Of a DNA stretch of 64,000 nucleotides, positions 1-9,719 are shown piece by piece. The position numbers and the translations under genes are program-made. The stretch comes from Nitrospira sp. Lineage in GTDB: Bacteria > Nitrospirota > Nitrospiria > Nitrospirales > Nitrospiraceae. The stretch is from contig JAFEBH010000017.1 in the NCBI GenBank assembly GCA_018242765.1, positions 62,001-126,000 on the forward strand, given 5' to 3'. The number at the start of each line of letters is the position of its first letter. The first letter of the stretch is position 1. The notes beneath the pieces were generated by a model that worked only from the letters and a program-made list of their open reading frames with translations, searched no databases and was not told the origin of the DNA.

Positions 1-1
1 T

Positions 2-319
2 ACCGCTAACGATCGACATATCTACTTGCTCAGATCTGACCTCGGCTTCAACACCAAGAAACTCAAAATGACATTACTGCATGAATCTTTCCACCTGCGT
101 TATCCGTTGCTAAGAGGTCACAGTAGCCGGGATAAGTTCATCGCTGAGTTGAGGGCGTACTACTACGCTGAGTATCGCGATGTGAAGGATCTCAAGAAAA
201 GGTTTGAGCTTGCTGCTCGATCGGCAGCGAAGGATTCAGGAGACGTGGCAATTGATGGTCCTAATTTTGACAAGCGAGTTATGGAACGTACTACCTGGCT
301 TCAGCTAATTGCTTTGTAA
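2..319 (+). CDS. C-terminal part of an HExxH-motif protein (5' end off the window)
   Basis: The reading frame is open from base 2 to a TAA at 317-319, so this is the last 105 residues of a longer protein whose start lies outside the window. The visible part carries LLHESFHLRYP, an HExxH signature typical of zinc metallopeptidase-like domains, followed by a charged helical tail rich in Lys, Arg and Tyr. No third zinc ligand can be assigned with confidence. I do not recognise the family. It could be a peptidase-like toxin or effector domain or an ordinary hydrolase. An internal TTG at 26 could be read as a start, but the frame continues upstream, so I treat the gene as truncated by the window edge. 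Confidence 0.6.
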   Translation, partial: TANDRHIYLLRSDLGFNTKKLKMTLLHESFHLRYPLLRGHSSRDKFIAELRAYYYAEYRDVKDLKKRFELAARSAAKDSGDVAIDGPNFDKRVMERTTWLQLIAL

Positions 320-369
320 CTTAAATGATCGCGCTGCGTGCAAGAGGACAACGTTGCTAATTCTAGCCG

Positions 370-774
370 ATGGACGCATTACCTACCATTCTTGTGTATG
401 ATCGAGACCCGCTCTTTCTCGATGCATTGCGAAATTTTCTATTTACAGCGGGATTTGTGAGCGTAGATAGTACAACTACGGTTCGAAAGACTTTGGCGCG
501 GTTACATCTCACGCGCTACAGGTATGTACTGATCGAGCTTACGCAGCAAGTGCCATGCGAACGGCGATGGGCAACGGTCATTCAACGGCATCAGCCGAGT
601 GCGAAGATCATCTTTCTCATTAAGGCCGCTGACCGGCGTCTCATCCAACCGGGTATCTATGAGCACATCATGAAAGAGGATATCTATTCATCATTGTCTG
701 ATGTGATGTCGCAGCATGGATTTTCATGTCATCGAGAAAAGGCGGACAAGGCTGGGAACAGGAAGGGATATTGA
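370..774 (+). CDS. Degenerate response-regulator receiver-like protein
   Basis: A 134-residue protein with the beta-alpha layout of a receiver domain: [19 protein letters not shown] at the N-terminus matches the usual acidic-pocket strand and first helix. The strand that normally ends in the phospho-accepting Asp reads VLIEL, so Glu stands where Asp is expected. The Thr/Ser and Lys positions are also not clearly kept. This suggests a phosphorylation-independent (pseudo-receiver) domain. Its stop lies 17 bases before the start of the PAS/sigma54 activator, so the two are probably co-transcribed and may work together. Start is the ATG at 370. The fold call is moderate and the role is inferred. 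Confidence 0.6.
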   Translation: MDALPTILVYDRDPLFLDALRNFLFTAGFVSVDSTTTVRKTLARLHLTRYRYVLIELTQQVPCERRWATVIQRHQPSAKIIFLIKAADRRLIQPGIYEHIMKEDIYSSLSDVMSQHGFSCHREKADKAGNRKGY

Positions 775-791
775 GAAGGAGAGGCGTCGTC

Positions 792-2153
792 ATGAATCAC
801 CAATGTGATCTCTACCGAAACTTCTTCAATGGGCTCAACGATCCTGTGTTCATCATTGACGTTACAACAAAAACCGTCATTGAGGTGAACGCCTGCGCTA
901 TGGAGTATTCTGGCTATCAAACGGAAGAGCTACGCGGACTCGTGATCGATCGCCTCTTGCAGTTTCCCGGCGATCTGGAGTTCTTATTTGGGAGCCAGAA
1001 TGCCTCCTGGCAGGGCCTGGAACTTCTCAAGAAAGACGGCGAGCATATTCCTATCAGCCTGACAACATTTCGTGTTGATCGCGACATTACTAGTTTTGTG
1101 TTTCTGATTGTTCGCAAGGCCGATACAGTCGTGCCTTCGCGCAATGAGTCGAAGGGGAGGCGGGACGCCCTCTGGCAGGAGGAGATAAATTTCCCGACGA
1201 TTATCGGTCGCAGTCAGAAGATTCGTGAGGTGTGCCAGTTGATCGGTTCGATCGCAAAACGTCACGTGACGGTATTAATCCAAGGCGAAAGCGGGACCGG
1301 CAAGGAAGTGGTGGCCAATGCGATTCAAGCACACAGTCTTCGTGCCCGGGAACCTTTCGTCAAGGTCAACTGCGCGGCGCTCAGCGAAACGCTCTTGGAA
1401 AGTGAATTGTTTGGTCATGTGAGAGGCGCGTTCACAGGCGCTATTCGTGATCGCCGAGGGCGTTTTCAGCAAGCAGATCGCGGCACGATTTTTCTTGATG
1501 AGATCGGCAGTCTGTCGTTGGCCGCCCAAGCAAAATTGCTGCGCGTCCTGCAGGAGCAGGAGTTTGAGCCGGTTGGGAGTTCGGTAACCTCCGCCGTGGA
1601 TGTGCGTGTCCTTGCCGCGACCAATACCGACCTACGCAAGGCCGTTGCGGAAGGTAAGTTCCGCGAGGATCTCTACTATCGTCTTAACGTGTTTACGATA
1701 GCACTTCCTCCATTGCGTGAGCGGAAAGAAGATATTCCTTTTCTGGCGACACACTTTCTGAAATGCTCATCCCAAAGGATCGGTAAGGAGCACTGTGCCT
1801 TGGCCCCGGAGACATTAACACTCCTACTTCGGCATGATTGGCCAGGTAATGCGAGGGAGCTTCAGAACGCTATAGAACATGCTGTTCTTGTGGAGAAGGG
1901 TGCCCTCATTCTTCCATCGAGTCTCCCGACGAATTTGGGACAATTGGAGGAAACCGAAAACTTCTCTGTACCTTCCGGGGAAGAGTCGTTAAGGGCGAGA
2001 CTTGCCGTGTGTGAAAAGGAGATCATCATGGAAGCGCTGGCCCGTGCAAATGGGGTTAAGCGACAAGCGGCAAGCATTCTGGGAGTGGATCCACGAAATT
2101 TTCCCTATTTTTTGAAGAAACACCACTTGAAGGAAAATTATTTGCCGAACTAG
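792..2153 (+). CDS. PAS-domain sigma54-dependent transcriptional activator
   Basis: A 453-residue enhancer-binding protein that should activate sigma54 promoters. An N-terminal PAS domain (about 8-110) is followed by an AAA+ domain with Walker A GESGTGKE (165-172), the sigma54-contacting GAFTGA loop (212-217) and Walker B FLDEIGS (234-240). A Fis-type helix-turn-helix lies near the C-terminus ([16 protein letters not shown]). The ATG at 792 is chosen because GAAGGAG lies about ten bases upstream. The frame is open back to 726, overlapping the preceding gene. The TAG stop at 2151-2153 is part of a CTAG that flanks both ends of the adjacent insertion element, so the insertion left the protein intact. 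Target promoters are not evident here. Confidence 0.93.
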   Translation: MNHQCDLYRNFFNGLNDPVFIIDVTTKTVIEVNACAMEYSGYQTEELRGLVIDRLLQFPGDLEFLFGSQNASWQGLELLKKDGEHIPISLTTFRVDRDITSFVFLIVRKADTVVPSRNESKGRRDALWQEEINFPTIIGRSQKIREVCQLIGSIAKRHVTVLIQGESGTGKEVVANAIQAHSLRAREPFVKVNCAALSETLLESELFGHVRGAFTGAIRDRRGRFQQADRGTIFLDEIGSLSLAAQAKLLRVLQEQEFEPVGSSVTSAVDVRVLAATNTDLRKAVAEGKFREDLYYRLNVFTIALPPLRERKEDIPFLATHFLKCSSQRIGKEHCALAPETLTLLLRHDWPGNARELQNAIEHAVLVEKGALILPSSLPTNLGQLEETENFSVPSGEESLRARLAVCEKEIIMEALARANGVKRQAASILGVDPRNFPYFLKKHHLKENYLPN

Positions 2154-2166
2154 GGCGTGTCATCAG
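2154..2166. repeat. Left terminal inverted repeat of the IS element
   Basis: GGCGTGTCATCAG, the exact inverse of the repeat at 3014-3026. It starts directly after CTAG, whose last three bases are the stop codon of the sigma54 activator. Confidence 0.92.
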
Positions 2167-2932
2167 TTGAGCCAGATGACCGAGGCGGCAAGATAGATCG
2201 CGCCGAGGAAATTATGCGCCCGGTTCTCGTACCTTGTGGCAATGGCGCGGTATTGCGTGAGTGTTGCGAAGCAGTTCTCGATCAGGTGCCGGGCTTGCTA
2301 CATGTCTTGATCGTATTCGCGTTGTTCCGTGCGATTTGATTGGGGCGGGATGACGGTTTTGACGCCCGCTGTTGCCAGCAGATCGAGGACACGCGCCTGC
2401 GCATCCTACGCGGGATCCGCCAGAAACGCCTGAATGGGTTCAAGGAGATGGGGCTGCAGCCTCTCAGCCCCGTCCAGATCGTGGGCTTGCCCCGGCGTCA
2501 GGTGCCCCCCCGTTGGATTGCCCAGCGCATCGCACGACGCATGGATTGTTGTCGTCAATCCGCCTGTTGAGCGCCCGATGCATTCCGTTTCCCTGTCCCC
2601 CCTTTTGCGCCGGCTGAGTGCTGGTGGGCGCGGACGAGGGTGGAATCGATCATCGCGTATTCGTTGTCGGCATCTTCCGCCAGATGTTCAACAATCCTTT
2701 GCCAGACGCCACTGTTGCTCCAGCGCGTGTGGCGCGTATGGATCACCCGGAAATCCCCGAACCGCTCCGGCAGATCGCGCCAGGCGATCCCGGCGTGGTC
2801 ACGATACAACACCGCTTCAACAACCAGCCGGTTCTCTTTGGCCGTTCCCCCGACAGGTCCCTCACGGCCCGGCAGAACATCCGGGATCCGTTTCCATTGA
2901 TCATCTCGCAACGCGTAGCGTCTCTTCGCCAT
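2163..2932 (-). pseudogene. IS5-family transposase (orfA + orfB), inactivated
   Basis: The first frame (2932 down to 2555, 125 aa) has the N-terminal transposase region beginning MAKRRYALRDDQWKRI, with the strongly conserved AMIDSTLVRAHQHSAGAKGG. A -1 shift at AAAAGGGGGG (2606-2597) moves into the second frame, which continues GRSTGGLTTTIHA and later ARHLIEN. In the second frame TAG codons occur at 2408-2406 and 2300-2298, both where Tyr is normally found, before the natural TGA at 2165-2163. The frameshift is a normal expression signal for this family; the two amber codons are damage. The gene is therefore called a pseudogene. Confidence 0.9.
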
Positions 2933-3013
2933 TCATAAGCCACTCCCCGGGCTCATGAATAGTGAAGCACACGCAAATTCTCATGTGAATCCAGAAACTT
3001 ATAGTGCCGTTAC

Positions 3014-3026
3014 CTGATGACACGCC
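3014..3026. repeat. Right terminal inverted repeat of the IS element
   Basis: CTGATGACACGCC, the exact inverse of 2154-2166, followed by CTAG at 3027-3030, which matches the flank on the other side. Confidence 0.92.
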
Positions 3027-3049
3027 CTAGGCAATGTCCTTCGCGTGCC

Positions 3050-3076
3050 AACCGGTCTGGTCATGACAGGCCGGTT
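3050..3076 (+). terminator. Probable hairpin terminator, separated from its gene by the IS
   Basis: AACCGGTCTG (3050-3059) pairs with CAGGCCGGTT (3067-3076) across a 7-base loop, with one G-T pair. There is no clean T run, so it is a weak intrinsic terminator at best. Before the IS inserted it would have lain about 20 bases after the sigma54 activator stop, which fits an original terminator for that gene. Confidence 0.45.
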
Positions 3077-3221
3077 GTTGGGTGAAGACTCGGCACGCGT
3101 AAGTCCTTCACTGCCAGACCCCACAGATGGGGGTCACCACGAGGCCGGACATATGCGTACAGTCGAACCTCACCGCTATGCGGCCTGACTGTGCGTTGGA
3201 GGGGGAGCCTATATCAGTCTG

Positions 3222-3989
3222 CTAACAAGGCTTCGGTGCGTTAAGTCCTTTAGGTAAGACTCGAGGCGCTCCACAGGTCTCATTAATTTGCTCCTGTGTG
3301 AGGAATGCTGCACCGGTGAAATCTGCACCGTCAATTCGTGCTCCCTCCATATTGGTCCCCAAGAGCATGGCCCCTTCCAAGTTCGCATTTGTCAAATTAG
3401 TTCCACCCAGGTTTGTGCCCAACAGCATCGCACTGCGCAGGTCTGCAGACTCGAGATCAGATCCGTGCAGGTCGGCGCCAGCGAGCATAGCCCTTTGAAG
3501 ATTGGCGCCGTGTAGCATGGCGTTTGTTTTGCGTGCACCGGCAAGCATTTGTCCTGGGATAGCGCCGGAATAGGGGTTTTCAGCTCTGCCGATGTTCGCA
3601 GAGTGCTGAGTCTCGACGCTGGGTGGAGTAGACCGTCCGGTTATGGAACAAGAACCAAGCAGGAGAACGAGCGTAAGTACAAGTGGCCAGAGGATCTTTT
3701 CCCATTTTTGATGACCGGTAATCTGCATCCATCGTCGAAGAGCGAGACTCAGTAAAATGGAGGCAAGTGTAATGCATGACCATACTATGATTTCGTTCTT
3801 CGTTGCGTATACAGCTGCAACCATGTGAAAGTCATTATCCAACCGATCCAAGATTACACCGTTCTTTGCTGCAAAGATCCCCGCGATGAGAGCGAGGATC
3901 CCAGCCGCAAGCTCAAGAGACAACTTGTACATGTGTGAAGAGTAGGCTTCTCGAAAGGAATTGAGTCGTTCTAACGGTTGTCGGCGCAT
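3222..3989 (-). CDS. Pentapeptide-repeat membrane protein
   Basis: A 255-residue protein. The first 120 residues hold three hydrophobic segments (about 21-42, 67-86 and 97-114), so the N-terminal part is probably embedded in the inner membrane. From about 140 to 225 there are pentapeptide repeats of the A(D/N)LxG type (GANLQ, AMLAG, ADLHG, SDLES, ADLRS and so on), which fold as a right-handed quadrilateral beta-helix. The C-terminus contains two Cys residues. The function of such hybrids is unknown; pentapeptide repeats are usually binding or structural. The start is the ATG at 3989. It is transcribed toward the IS element and stands alone. Confidence 0.85.
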   Translation of the reverse strand: MRRQPLERLNSFREAYSSHMYKLSLELAAGILALIAGIFAAKNGVILDRLDNDFHMVAAVYATKNEIIVWSCITLASILLSLALRRWMQITGHQKWEKILWPLVLTLVLLLGSCSITGRSTPPSVETQHSANIGRAENPYSGAIPGQMLAGARKTNAMLHGANLQRAMLAGADLHGSDLESADLRSAMLLGTNLGGTNLTNANLEGAMLLGTNMEGARIDGADFTGAAFLTQEQINETCGAPRVLPKGLNAPKPC

Positions 3990-4216
3990 TCTGATGCGAG
4001 GTGTTAGTATACACCAAGACAGTCTTCGGAGAAATGTGCGGAGCCAACAGGGAATTGTCTTTTTTGGTCAAGAGCAAGATGAAGCTGGAGCGCTTGAGCA
4101 GGCGCAGATTGTAGTAACGTGAGCAGAGGGACACTTGCCCCAGGGTATTGATCCACGGGGCGATTTCTCTACCGGATTGTGGCCAGTAAGGTCTGACGGG
4201 GAAGATTAAGAGGGTT

Positions 4217-4292
4217 TGGTGGAGGGCAGGGGAGTTGAACCCCCGACCCCTACGTTGCGAACGTAGTGCTCTCCCAACTGAGCTAGCCCCCC
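4217..4292 (-). tRNA. tRNA-Ala (anticodon CGC)
   Basis: Read on the minus strand, the sequence folds as a full cloverleaf. The acceptor arm GGGGGGC pairs with GCCCTCC (one G-T pair), the D-arm reads GCTC...GAGC, and the anticodon stem CTACG/CGTAG encloses TTCGCAA with anticodon CGC. The T-arm carries TTCAACT and CCA is encoded at 4219-4217. CGC reads the Ala codon GCG. Confidence 0.96.
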
Positions 4293-4763
4293 ACGCTTGG
4301 GATGTTGGGATCGCGACTCATGGATCCCGCAGGCTTTGCCGCACATGATTGTGCAGGTTTGTTACTGCGGTCGAAGAACGGGGAGGAATATCGAGTCGCG
4401 TTTCCCGTGGACGGCATTATACACAACCTGTGGCCGAGACTCTACAGTACCTTTCTGAGTTTTTATTGGAGACGTCTTTTTCCGAGACCATGTATTTTAC
4501 CACACCTGTGACCAAACTCGAGATAGTGGTGTACGGAACATGGTGAGCCGTCGAAGTTGGATGATACAAGTTCGTCTGCGGAGAAAGCAGGTATCGCTTT
4601 TCTCCAACTGCTGATGCGCTCAATCAATTGTATGCAGTCCTGGGCACCCTTTAGGCGAGGGAGGGTTTGATCAGCTTTCTCGCAAGAGAGTGGGCAGGAT
4701 CGTACACATTCCTGAAATTTCACGTGTCGTCGGAATGACGGCCGTATGGATAGGATCGGACTT
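4293..4763. other. Intergenic region, no supported gene
   Basis: About 470 bases between tRNA-Ala and the Hpt gene. Short reading frames exist on both strands, but none has a convincing ribosome site or a recognisable product. No strong hairpin or consensus promoter was found. The tRNA promoter should lie at the left end of this stretch (minus strand) but no clear boxes are visible. Confidence 0.5.
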
Positions 4764-5090
4764 TCATCGATAGAACACAGTGACTCGATTGAGAAAATCT
4801 TCTAGTTCTACGATATATTGCTCGATGGGGGGTAGGTCGTGTCGTTTTGCAGCATTCTCCAGCTTTGCACCGATTTCTGAGATGGCTGCAAACCCATAGC
4901 CACCGCCGTCCCCCTTCATGCGGTGGCCAAGCGTTTGAAGTGTCCCCAAGTCTTGTACGGCTACAGCAGTGCGGAGTGTCTGCAGATCCTTCCTTCTGTT
5001 TTCCAGGAAGATTGGCGCAATATCTTCAAGGTCTCGACTGATTTCCACCCGTATGGGGGCTTGAGCGTGAGGGGATCGAGGAACTGTCAT
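4764..5090 (-). CDS. Histidine phosphotransfer (Hpt) domain protein
   Basis: A 108-residue stand-alone Hpt module. The helix carrying [14 protein letters not shown] presents the phospho-accepting His56, and the following segment ([17 protein letters not shown]) matches the second helix of the Hpt four-helix bundle. It would carry phosphoryl groups between a receiver of the hybrid kinase encoded just upstream and other response regulators. The start ATG overlaps the kinase stop by four bases (ATGA), so the two are translationally coupled. The most likely partners are the two receiver proteins in the same strand-matched block. Confidence 0.92.
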   Translation of the reverse strand: MTVPRSPHAQAPIRVEISRDLEDIAPIFLENRRKDLQTLRTAVAVQDLGTLQTLGHRMKGDGGGYGFAAISEIGAKLENAAKRHDLPPIEQYIVELEDFLNRVTVFYR

Positions 5091-7417
5091 GAGGCGGTGC
5101 GCTCCTTATAGACCTGAAGTACCTCTAGTAACGTGGATTTCTTGACGGGCTTGGTGACATGGGTGTTACACCCGGCCTCAAGAATGCGAGCACCCTCTTC
5201 TTTGAGGGCCAGCGCCGTCAAGGCAATGATCGGTATTGAGGGAAGGTCCTGGTCTCGTTCCCAGGTTCGGATCGCCTTTGTTGCAGTACAGCCGTCCATC
5301 ACGGGCATCTGGATGTCCATCAAGATCAAATCGTAATGAGTCGTCTTGAATTTCTCGACGGCAATTCTGCCATGGTCTGCGACGTCGAGGAGATAGTCAG
5401 TCTGTTTTAGATAGGACCGGATCAAGAGTTGGTTATCTGGCGAATCCTCAACCAGAAGAATCTGAAAGGGTTTGGTTGAAACGCTCGACGAGGTTTTCAT
5501 GGTCTCGAGCGGCCTCGTCGGCGGCGGGATGCCATTTTTTCGATTCATCGCGATGCCGATCGTTTGGAGTAGATCCGCGCGTCGAATTGGTTTGATGAGG
5601 TAGCCGCCGAGGCCAAGGTCGTATGTGCGGGCGATATCGTCGGCCCAATGGTTTGAGGTCATCATGACCACCGTGAGGTCGTTCCGATCGGATGACTGCT
5701 TGAGCTGTTCCACAACCTGAAAGCCGTTCATCTCAGGCATTCGGCAATCGAGGAGCATGATGTCATAGTTCTCATGCTGTTCCCGTGCACTGCGGAGTAC
5801 TTCTAAGGCAGCCTGCCCACCTGACGCATCTGTCACATGAGCTCCCCAGGCGCTCAACGTTTCACGAAGGATCTGACGGTTCGTCGGATGGTCATCCACG
5901 ACCAAGACATTTACTCCAGCAAGATCGATTGGGGGGATGGGTGTCTGAAGGGGGGGAGGCGCTTGAACCTGAAAGAGGAGGGAACAGTGAAACGTACTGC
6001 CTTTCCCCACCGTACTTTCCGCCCAAATCTGACCCTGCATCTGTTCCACAAGACGTTTGGTAATCGCCAGACCAAGCCCGGTCCCTCCATACTGCCTGGT
6101 CGTCGACGTGTGGGCCTGTGTGAAGCTGTCAAAAATGGAGCGAAGTTTATCGGTCGGGACTCCGATGCCTGTGTCACTGACGGAAATCCGAATCGCACCA
6201 GCGCTCGTACGGTCAGGGTCGTTGATGACGCGAACTTCAACGTTCCCTGTATCGGTAAATTTAATGGCATTGCCGATGAGATTGATCACGATTTGTGTCA
6301 ATCGTGTTGGATCGCCGATCAAGCGGCACGGTACTTGTCGGTCGATATGGGATGTCAGCTCGATTCCCTTCTCATTGGCCCGCAAGGCCAATATGTCGAT
6401 GGCTTTGTCCAGCGTTTCGCTGAGGTCGAACTCAATGGTCTCCAGTTCTAGACGTCCCGCCTCAACTTTCGAGAGATCAAGGATATCGTTGATCAGGTTC
6501 AGTAGTGTCCCTCCGGCACGCCTGAAAATCCGCAGGTACTTTCGTTGTTCCGGGGTCAGGGATGTCTCCCAGAGAAGGTCAGCCATTCCGATGATCGCAT
6601 TCATAGGAGTTCGAATTTCATGGCTCATGCTGGCGAGAAATTCGCTCTTGGCGCGACTGGCGACTTCAGCGACTTCTTTGGCGACACGAAGTGCTTGCTC
6701 GACGTAATGCCGTTCGGCTGCTTCCAGTGCGAGTGTCGCCAGGGTTGCGAGCAGGCAGCAGAGGTGTATGTCTTGTTGGCTCCACTGTCGAGTTGTTCCG
6801 ACAGACTCGGCGCAAAGTATCCCGATCAACTTCCCCTTCCGTCTGATCGGCGCACTCAAGGTCGATTGAATCTTAAAGCGAGTAAAGTAGCGCGGTACCA
6901 ACTCGAGGGTGCGTGGATCGTGTGAGGCGTGTTCTACGGCAATGGCACGACGTTCACGATCGAGTGATCGTAGATAGACCGGGCAGTCTTTGGATTCAAC
7001 GATGATATCGTGGCTTGAGTGCCCTTGGCTCGATTCGGAAAGATCAAGGAGGATGATTTCATCCTGGTCTTCAGAAAGCAGCCAGGCACTCGTTCGCTTG
7101 ACGCGTAACAGTTTGGAACAGGTTTTCGAAATTGCCCGGAACGCATGGACCAGGTCGCCACTACTCAAGGCCTCACTTTGCGCGAGTTGATGGAGCGCGT
7201 CCTGGTACTGTCTCAGAACAGCACTGGTGTCCCCTTTCGTCGATGGTGGAGATGTGCGGGGAGCTTGGGATCGTGGTGTCGCGCTCATATGCTTGGAAGT
7301 GAATTGAGGAGGTCGAGACCGCTGGGTGGTTCTCGAAACTCGCTTGTGGGATAGACGTCGTGGCATGGGGCCAGAATGCTTAGGGAATAGGAGCAGTCCC
7401 ACTGGTCGACATGTCAC
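5087..7417 (-). CDS. GAF-domain hybrid sensor histidine kinase with two receivers
   Basis: About 776 residues, cytoplasmic, with no membrane segments. Order: variable basic N-terminus; GAF-like sensor region (about 80-240); HisKA with [13 protein letters not shown] around residue 265; HATPase with [15 protein letters not shown] and GGTGLGLAI; receiver 1 ([12 protein letters not shown], with [12 protein letters not shown]); receiver 2 ([11 protein letters not shown], with [11 protein letters not shown]). It should autophosphorylate and pass phosphate through its receivers to the coupled Hpt protein. The start is uncertain: GTG at 7417 is the longest option, with ATG at 7366 and 7288 as alternatives; none has a strong Shine-Dalgarno. 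The signal sensed is unknown, though GAF suggests a soluble ligand. Confidence 0.93.
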   Translation of the reverse strand: MTCRPVGLLLFPKHSGPMPRRLSHKRVSRTTQRSRPPQFTSKHMSATPRSQAPRTSPPSTKGDTSAVLRQYQDALHQLAQSEALSSGDLVHAFRAISKTCSKLLRVKRTSAWLLSEDQDEIILLDLSESSQGHSSHDIIVESKDCPVYLRSLDRERRAIAVEHASHDPRTLELVPRYFTRFKIQSTLSAPIRRKGKLIGILCAESVGTTRQWSQQDIHLCCLLATLATLALEAAERHYVEQALRVAKEVAEVASRAKSEFLASMSHEIRTPMNAIIGMADLLWETSLTPEQRKYLRIFRRAGGTLLNLINDILDLSKVEAGRLELETIEFDLSETLDKAIDILALRANEKGIELTSHIDRQVPCRLIGDPTRLTQIVINLIGNAIKFTDTGNVEVRVINDPDRTSAGAIRISVSDTGIGVPTDKLRSIFDSFTQAHTSTTRQYGGTGLGLAITKRLVEQMQGQIWAESTVGKGSTFHCSLLFQVQAPPPLQTPIPPIDLAGVNVLVVDDHPTNRQILRETLSAWGAHVTDASGGQAALEVLRSAREQHENYDIMLLDCRMPEMNGFQVVEQLKQSSDRNDLTVVMMTSNHWADDIARTYDLGLGGYLIKPIRRADLLQTIGIAMNRKNGIPPPTRPLETMKTSSSVSTKPFQILLVEDSPDNQLLIRSYLKQTDYLLDVADHGRIAVEKFKTTHYDLILMDIQMPVMDGCTATKAIRTWERDQDLPSIPIIALTALALKEEGARILEAGCNTHVTKPVKKSTLLEVLQVYKERTAS

Positions 7418-7503
7418 ACCATCCTACAGACGGGACCGATTCAGTCCAGCATCTTCAAACGATCCGACGCTCATAGGGCGACAGAGCCTGCGTCAATTGT
7501 TCG

Positions 7504-8508
7504 CTACGTATTCGGTGAATCTTGGACCAACGACAAAATGCTGGCGGATCTGGCTCGATTACGCCCTTCTTGTTTGGCTTGATAGAGGGCCTGATCTGCA
7601 GCCTTCACAAGGTCCGTGGGAGAAGAGTGTCTGCTTGGAACCACACAGGCATACCCGACGCTGATGGTCACGGGTTGCCCATCGGCTTGTGGAATGCCGA
7701 GCGCCTCGACACGGCGGCGAAGACTCTCGGCGACTTGTGCGGCCCCGTCAATTCCTGTTCCGGGGAGGACCGTGACGAACTCGTCTCCTCCGTAGCGCGC
7801 AACAAGATCTCCGGGACGATTGACAGCACTGGAAATCGCCGCGCAGACCTGCTTCAGGCATTCATCGCCGGCGGTGTGCCCCTTGGAATCGTTGTAGGTC
7901 TTGAATCGATCGATATCGAACATAATGAGAGATAATGGGGTCGACTCACGCAGGGATCGTCGCCATTCTTGATCGAGAAAATCATCGAACTGGCGTCGGT
8001 TGGTGATGCCGGTCAATCCGTCTAGACAGGAGAGCCGCAGCAACATTTGATTGGCCTCCTGAAGTTGACGCATGACCTCAAGGAGTTCGTGCTCTCGTGC
8101 GCGGCGGCGGTCGATTTCGTGAACGAGTCGGAGTACCGATCTCACTCGTGTGAGGAGCTCGATTTTATTGATCGGCTTGGCGACATAGTCCATCGCACCG
8201 GCGGCGAACGCAAGCTGGAGATCAACAGGGTCGGTTTTCACGGTCACCATGATGATCGGGGTATCGCGGAAACGGTCAACGGCCTTGATCTGGCGACAGG
8301 CTTCGATGCCGTTCATTTGTGGCATGAGCATGTCCATGAGAATAAGATCCACCCGTGCAAGGCCTTGTTTTCCTCCATCTAGCCCAAGTTGCTTGAACGC
8401 AGCGGCTGCGCAGTCTGTTGCGATGATATTTTCGTAACCGGCCGCAGACAAGATGGTCTGGAGCAGGAGACGATCATCCGGCGAATCATCAACGAGGAGG
8501 ATGCTCAT
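7504..8508 (-). CDS. Response regulator with diguanylate cyclase output (REC-GGDEF)
   Basis: A 334-residue protein that makes cyclic di-GMP when its receiver is phosphorylated. The receiver (1-125) has the acidic pair VDDS, phospho-acceptor Asp59 in LILMDM and Lys111 in AKP. The catalytic domain (about 160-325) has an intact GGDEF at 240-244, preceded by RPGD (231-234), the RxxD inhibitory c-di-GMP site. Both catalysis and product feedback therefore look functional. It lies in the same direction as the hybrid kinase and Hpt genes, so it is a plausible output of that relay. The ATG at 8508 is the start. Confidence 0.94.
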   Translation of the reverse strand: MSILLVDDSPDDRLLLQTILSAAGYENIIATDCAAAAFKQLGLDGGKQGLARVDLILMDMLMPQMNGIEACRQIKAVDRFRDTPIIMVTVKTDPVDLQLAFAAGAMDYVAKPINKIELLTRVRSVLRLVHEIDRRRAREHELLEVMRQLQEANQMLLRLSCLDGLTGITNRRQFDDFLDQEWRRSLRESTPLSLIMFDIDRFKTYNDSKGHTAGDECLKQVCAAISSAVNRPGDLVARYGGDEFVTVLPGTGIDGAAQVAESLRRRVEALGIPQADGQPVTISVGYACVVPSRHSSPTDLVKAADQALYQAKQEGRNRARSASILSLVQDSPNT

Positions 8509-8555
8509 AGGTGCACAAATGTTGAGAAAGATGTGAACTGGTCGAATCCTAACAG

Positions 8556-9194
8556 CTAGCCTTGGTAAACACCAGGATAAAGCTTTTTGAGGCAGGGTTG
8601 ACAGAGGCCGTGGCTGAACTCGGCTTCAGAATGTTCACCGATATACTCCTCGATTTGTTGCCAGAAGCCACCGTCGTTACGGATTTTTTTGCAGGAGGCA
8701 CAGATTGGAATCAGGCCGCGCAGCACTTTGACTTCCCGCAGGGCCTGCTGGAGCTCCTCGTTACTCCGACGGAGCTCAGCTTCGCGCAGTTTGCGGCAGT
8801 CCATTTCCTGCTTTAGCGTGAGGGCGGAGGTGACTCGTGCGAGAAGCTCAACGCGTTTCACGGGCTTGTTAATATAGTCCATGGCTCCCGCAGAAAAGGC
8901 ATCCTGCAGGTTCTCGAGGTCGTTTTTGGCGGTGACCATGATGATCGGAATGTCGCGAAGATGGGAATGTTGTTTGATCCTTCGGCAAGCCTGCACACCG
9001 TCGATCTCTGGCATGAGCACATCCATCAGGATCAAGTCGATGTCGCTTGCTGACTGGTTACCATCCAGATTCAATATTGAAAAAGCCGCTTGGGCGGACT
9101 CTGCGCCGAGAATCTGACCGTGGCCTGCTTTGGTCAGGACGGATCGGAGGAGCGCATAGTGATCTGTTGAGTCGTCGACGATGAGAATGGCCAT
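8556..9194 (-). CDS. Response regulator with C-terminal Cys4 (putative zinc) tail
   Basis: A 212-residue protein. The N-terminal receiver is complete (VDDS, phospho-acceptor Asp58 in LILMDV, Lys110 in NKP). A helical linker (about 118-158, probably coiled-coil) leads to a tail [19 protein letters not shown] followed by [15 protein letters not shown]. The pairs Cys165/168 and Cys198/201 could bind a metal. This tail recurs after receiver and PAS domains in other bacteria, but I know of no assigned function. It is first in the minus-strand signalling block and 47 bases upstream of the REC-GGDEF gene; the receivers of the two proteins are similar. Confidence 0.88.
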   Translation of the reverse strand: MAILIVDDSTDHYALLRSVLTKAGHGQILGAESAQAAFSILNLDGNQSASDIDLILMDVLMPEIDGVQACRRIKQHSHLRDIPIIMVTAKNDLENLQDAFSAGAMDYINKPVKRVELLARVTSALTLKQEMDCRKLREAELRRSNEELQQALREVKVLRGLIPICASCKKIRNDGGFWQQIEEYIGEHSEAEFSHGLCQPCLKKLYPGVYQG

Positions 9195-9272
9195 CGCTCT
9201 TACTCTACGGCTGAAATCGAAGAAAACTGAAGCCGGGTTAAGACCGATGCTAGTGGATATACGAGGGCGGGA

Positions 9273-9719
9273 TCAGGAGAGCTTGCGCTTCACAAGCTCG
9301 CTGACGTGCTTGCCGTCGACAGTCTGCCCTCCAAGACGTGCCATGACAGCCTTCATCACAGCTCCCATATCCTTCATCGACCGGGATCCTGTGTCGGCAA
9401 CGACAGATGTGACCAGGGTCTCAAGTGCTTCCGGTGAAATCGGTTTTGGCAGATACGCTTCGATGATCTCAATTTCTTGACGCTCCTTGGCGGCCAATTC
9501 CTGTCGTTGCGCTTTCTCAAACTGTTCGACCGACTCGCGACGTTGTTTGACGAGCGTGGTCATGACTCGGCTCATTTCAGCGTCATCAAGGTCACGCTTC
9601 AGTTCCACTTCTTTGTTCAGCACTGCCGCTTTGATCATTCTGATCACATCCATGCGGAGCTGATCCCGCGATTTCATGGCGAGCTTGAGGTCTTCGGTTA
9701 GGCGATCATAGAGCGACAT
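9273..9719 (-). CDS. yqeY: GatB/YqeY-domain protein
   Basis: A 148-residue protein of the YqeY family, related to the C-terminal tRNA-binding domain of GatB. The N-terminal helical part starts MSLYDRLTEDLKLAMKSRD and includes KAAVLNKEVE. The C-terminal part includes YLPKPISPEALE, MKDMGAVMKAVMARLGGQTVDGK and the ending VKRKLS, all typical of the family. Length matches. Start ATG 9719 is chosen over a longer frame reaching 9848 because the family begins here and GAGG lies about ten bases upstream. The cellular role is not established. Confidence 0.92.
   Translation of the reverse strand: MSLYDRLTEDLKLAMKSRDQLRMDVIRMIKAAVLNKEVELKRDLDDAEMSRVMTTLVKQRRESVEQFEKAQRQELAAKERQEIEIIEAYLPKPISPEALETLVTSVVADTGSRSMKDMGAVMKAVMARLGGQTVDGKHVSELVKRKLS

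Larger units (their letters stand above)
2154..3026 (-). mobile_element. IS5-family (IS427-like) insertion sequence, decayed
   Basis: An 873-bp element bounded by perfect 13-bp inverted repeats (GGCGTGTCATCAG at 2154-2166 and its complement at 3014-3026) and flanked on both sides by CTAG (2150-2153 and 3027-3030), the apparent target duplication. It encodes on the minus strand a transposase split over two frames joined at an A4G6 run, as in IS427-type members of the IS5 family. The second half has two in-frame amber codons, so this copy should not make an active transposase by itself. Confidence 0.93.

Noticed and set aside
2597..2606. Homopolymer in the transposase as a destructive frameshift
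   Set aside because: The A4G6 run and a -1 change of frame are the normal programmed frameshift of IS427-type elements.
2434..2958. 174-codon plus-strand frame inside the IS
   Set aside because: It is antisense to the transposase, whose conserved motifs lie on the minus strand.
4463..4723. 86-codon minus-strand frame in the gap beside tRNA-Ala
   Set aside because: No ribosome site, no recognisable sequence; could be chance.
5837..6451. 204-codon plus-strand frame
   Set aside because: Shadow of the hybrid kinase; it has no ribosome site or known motif, and the kinase motifs are on the other strand.
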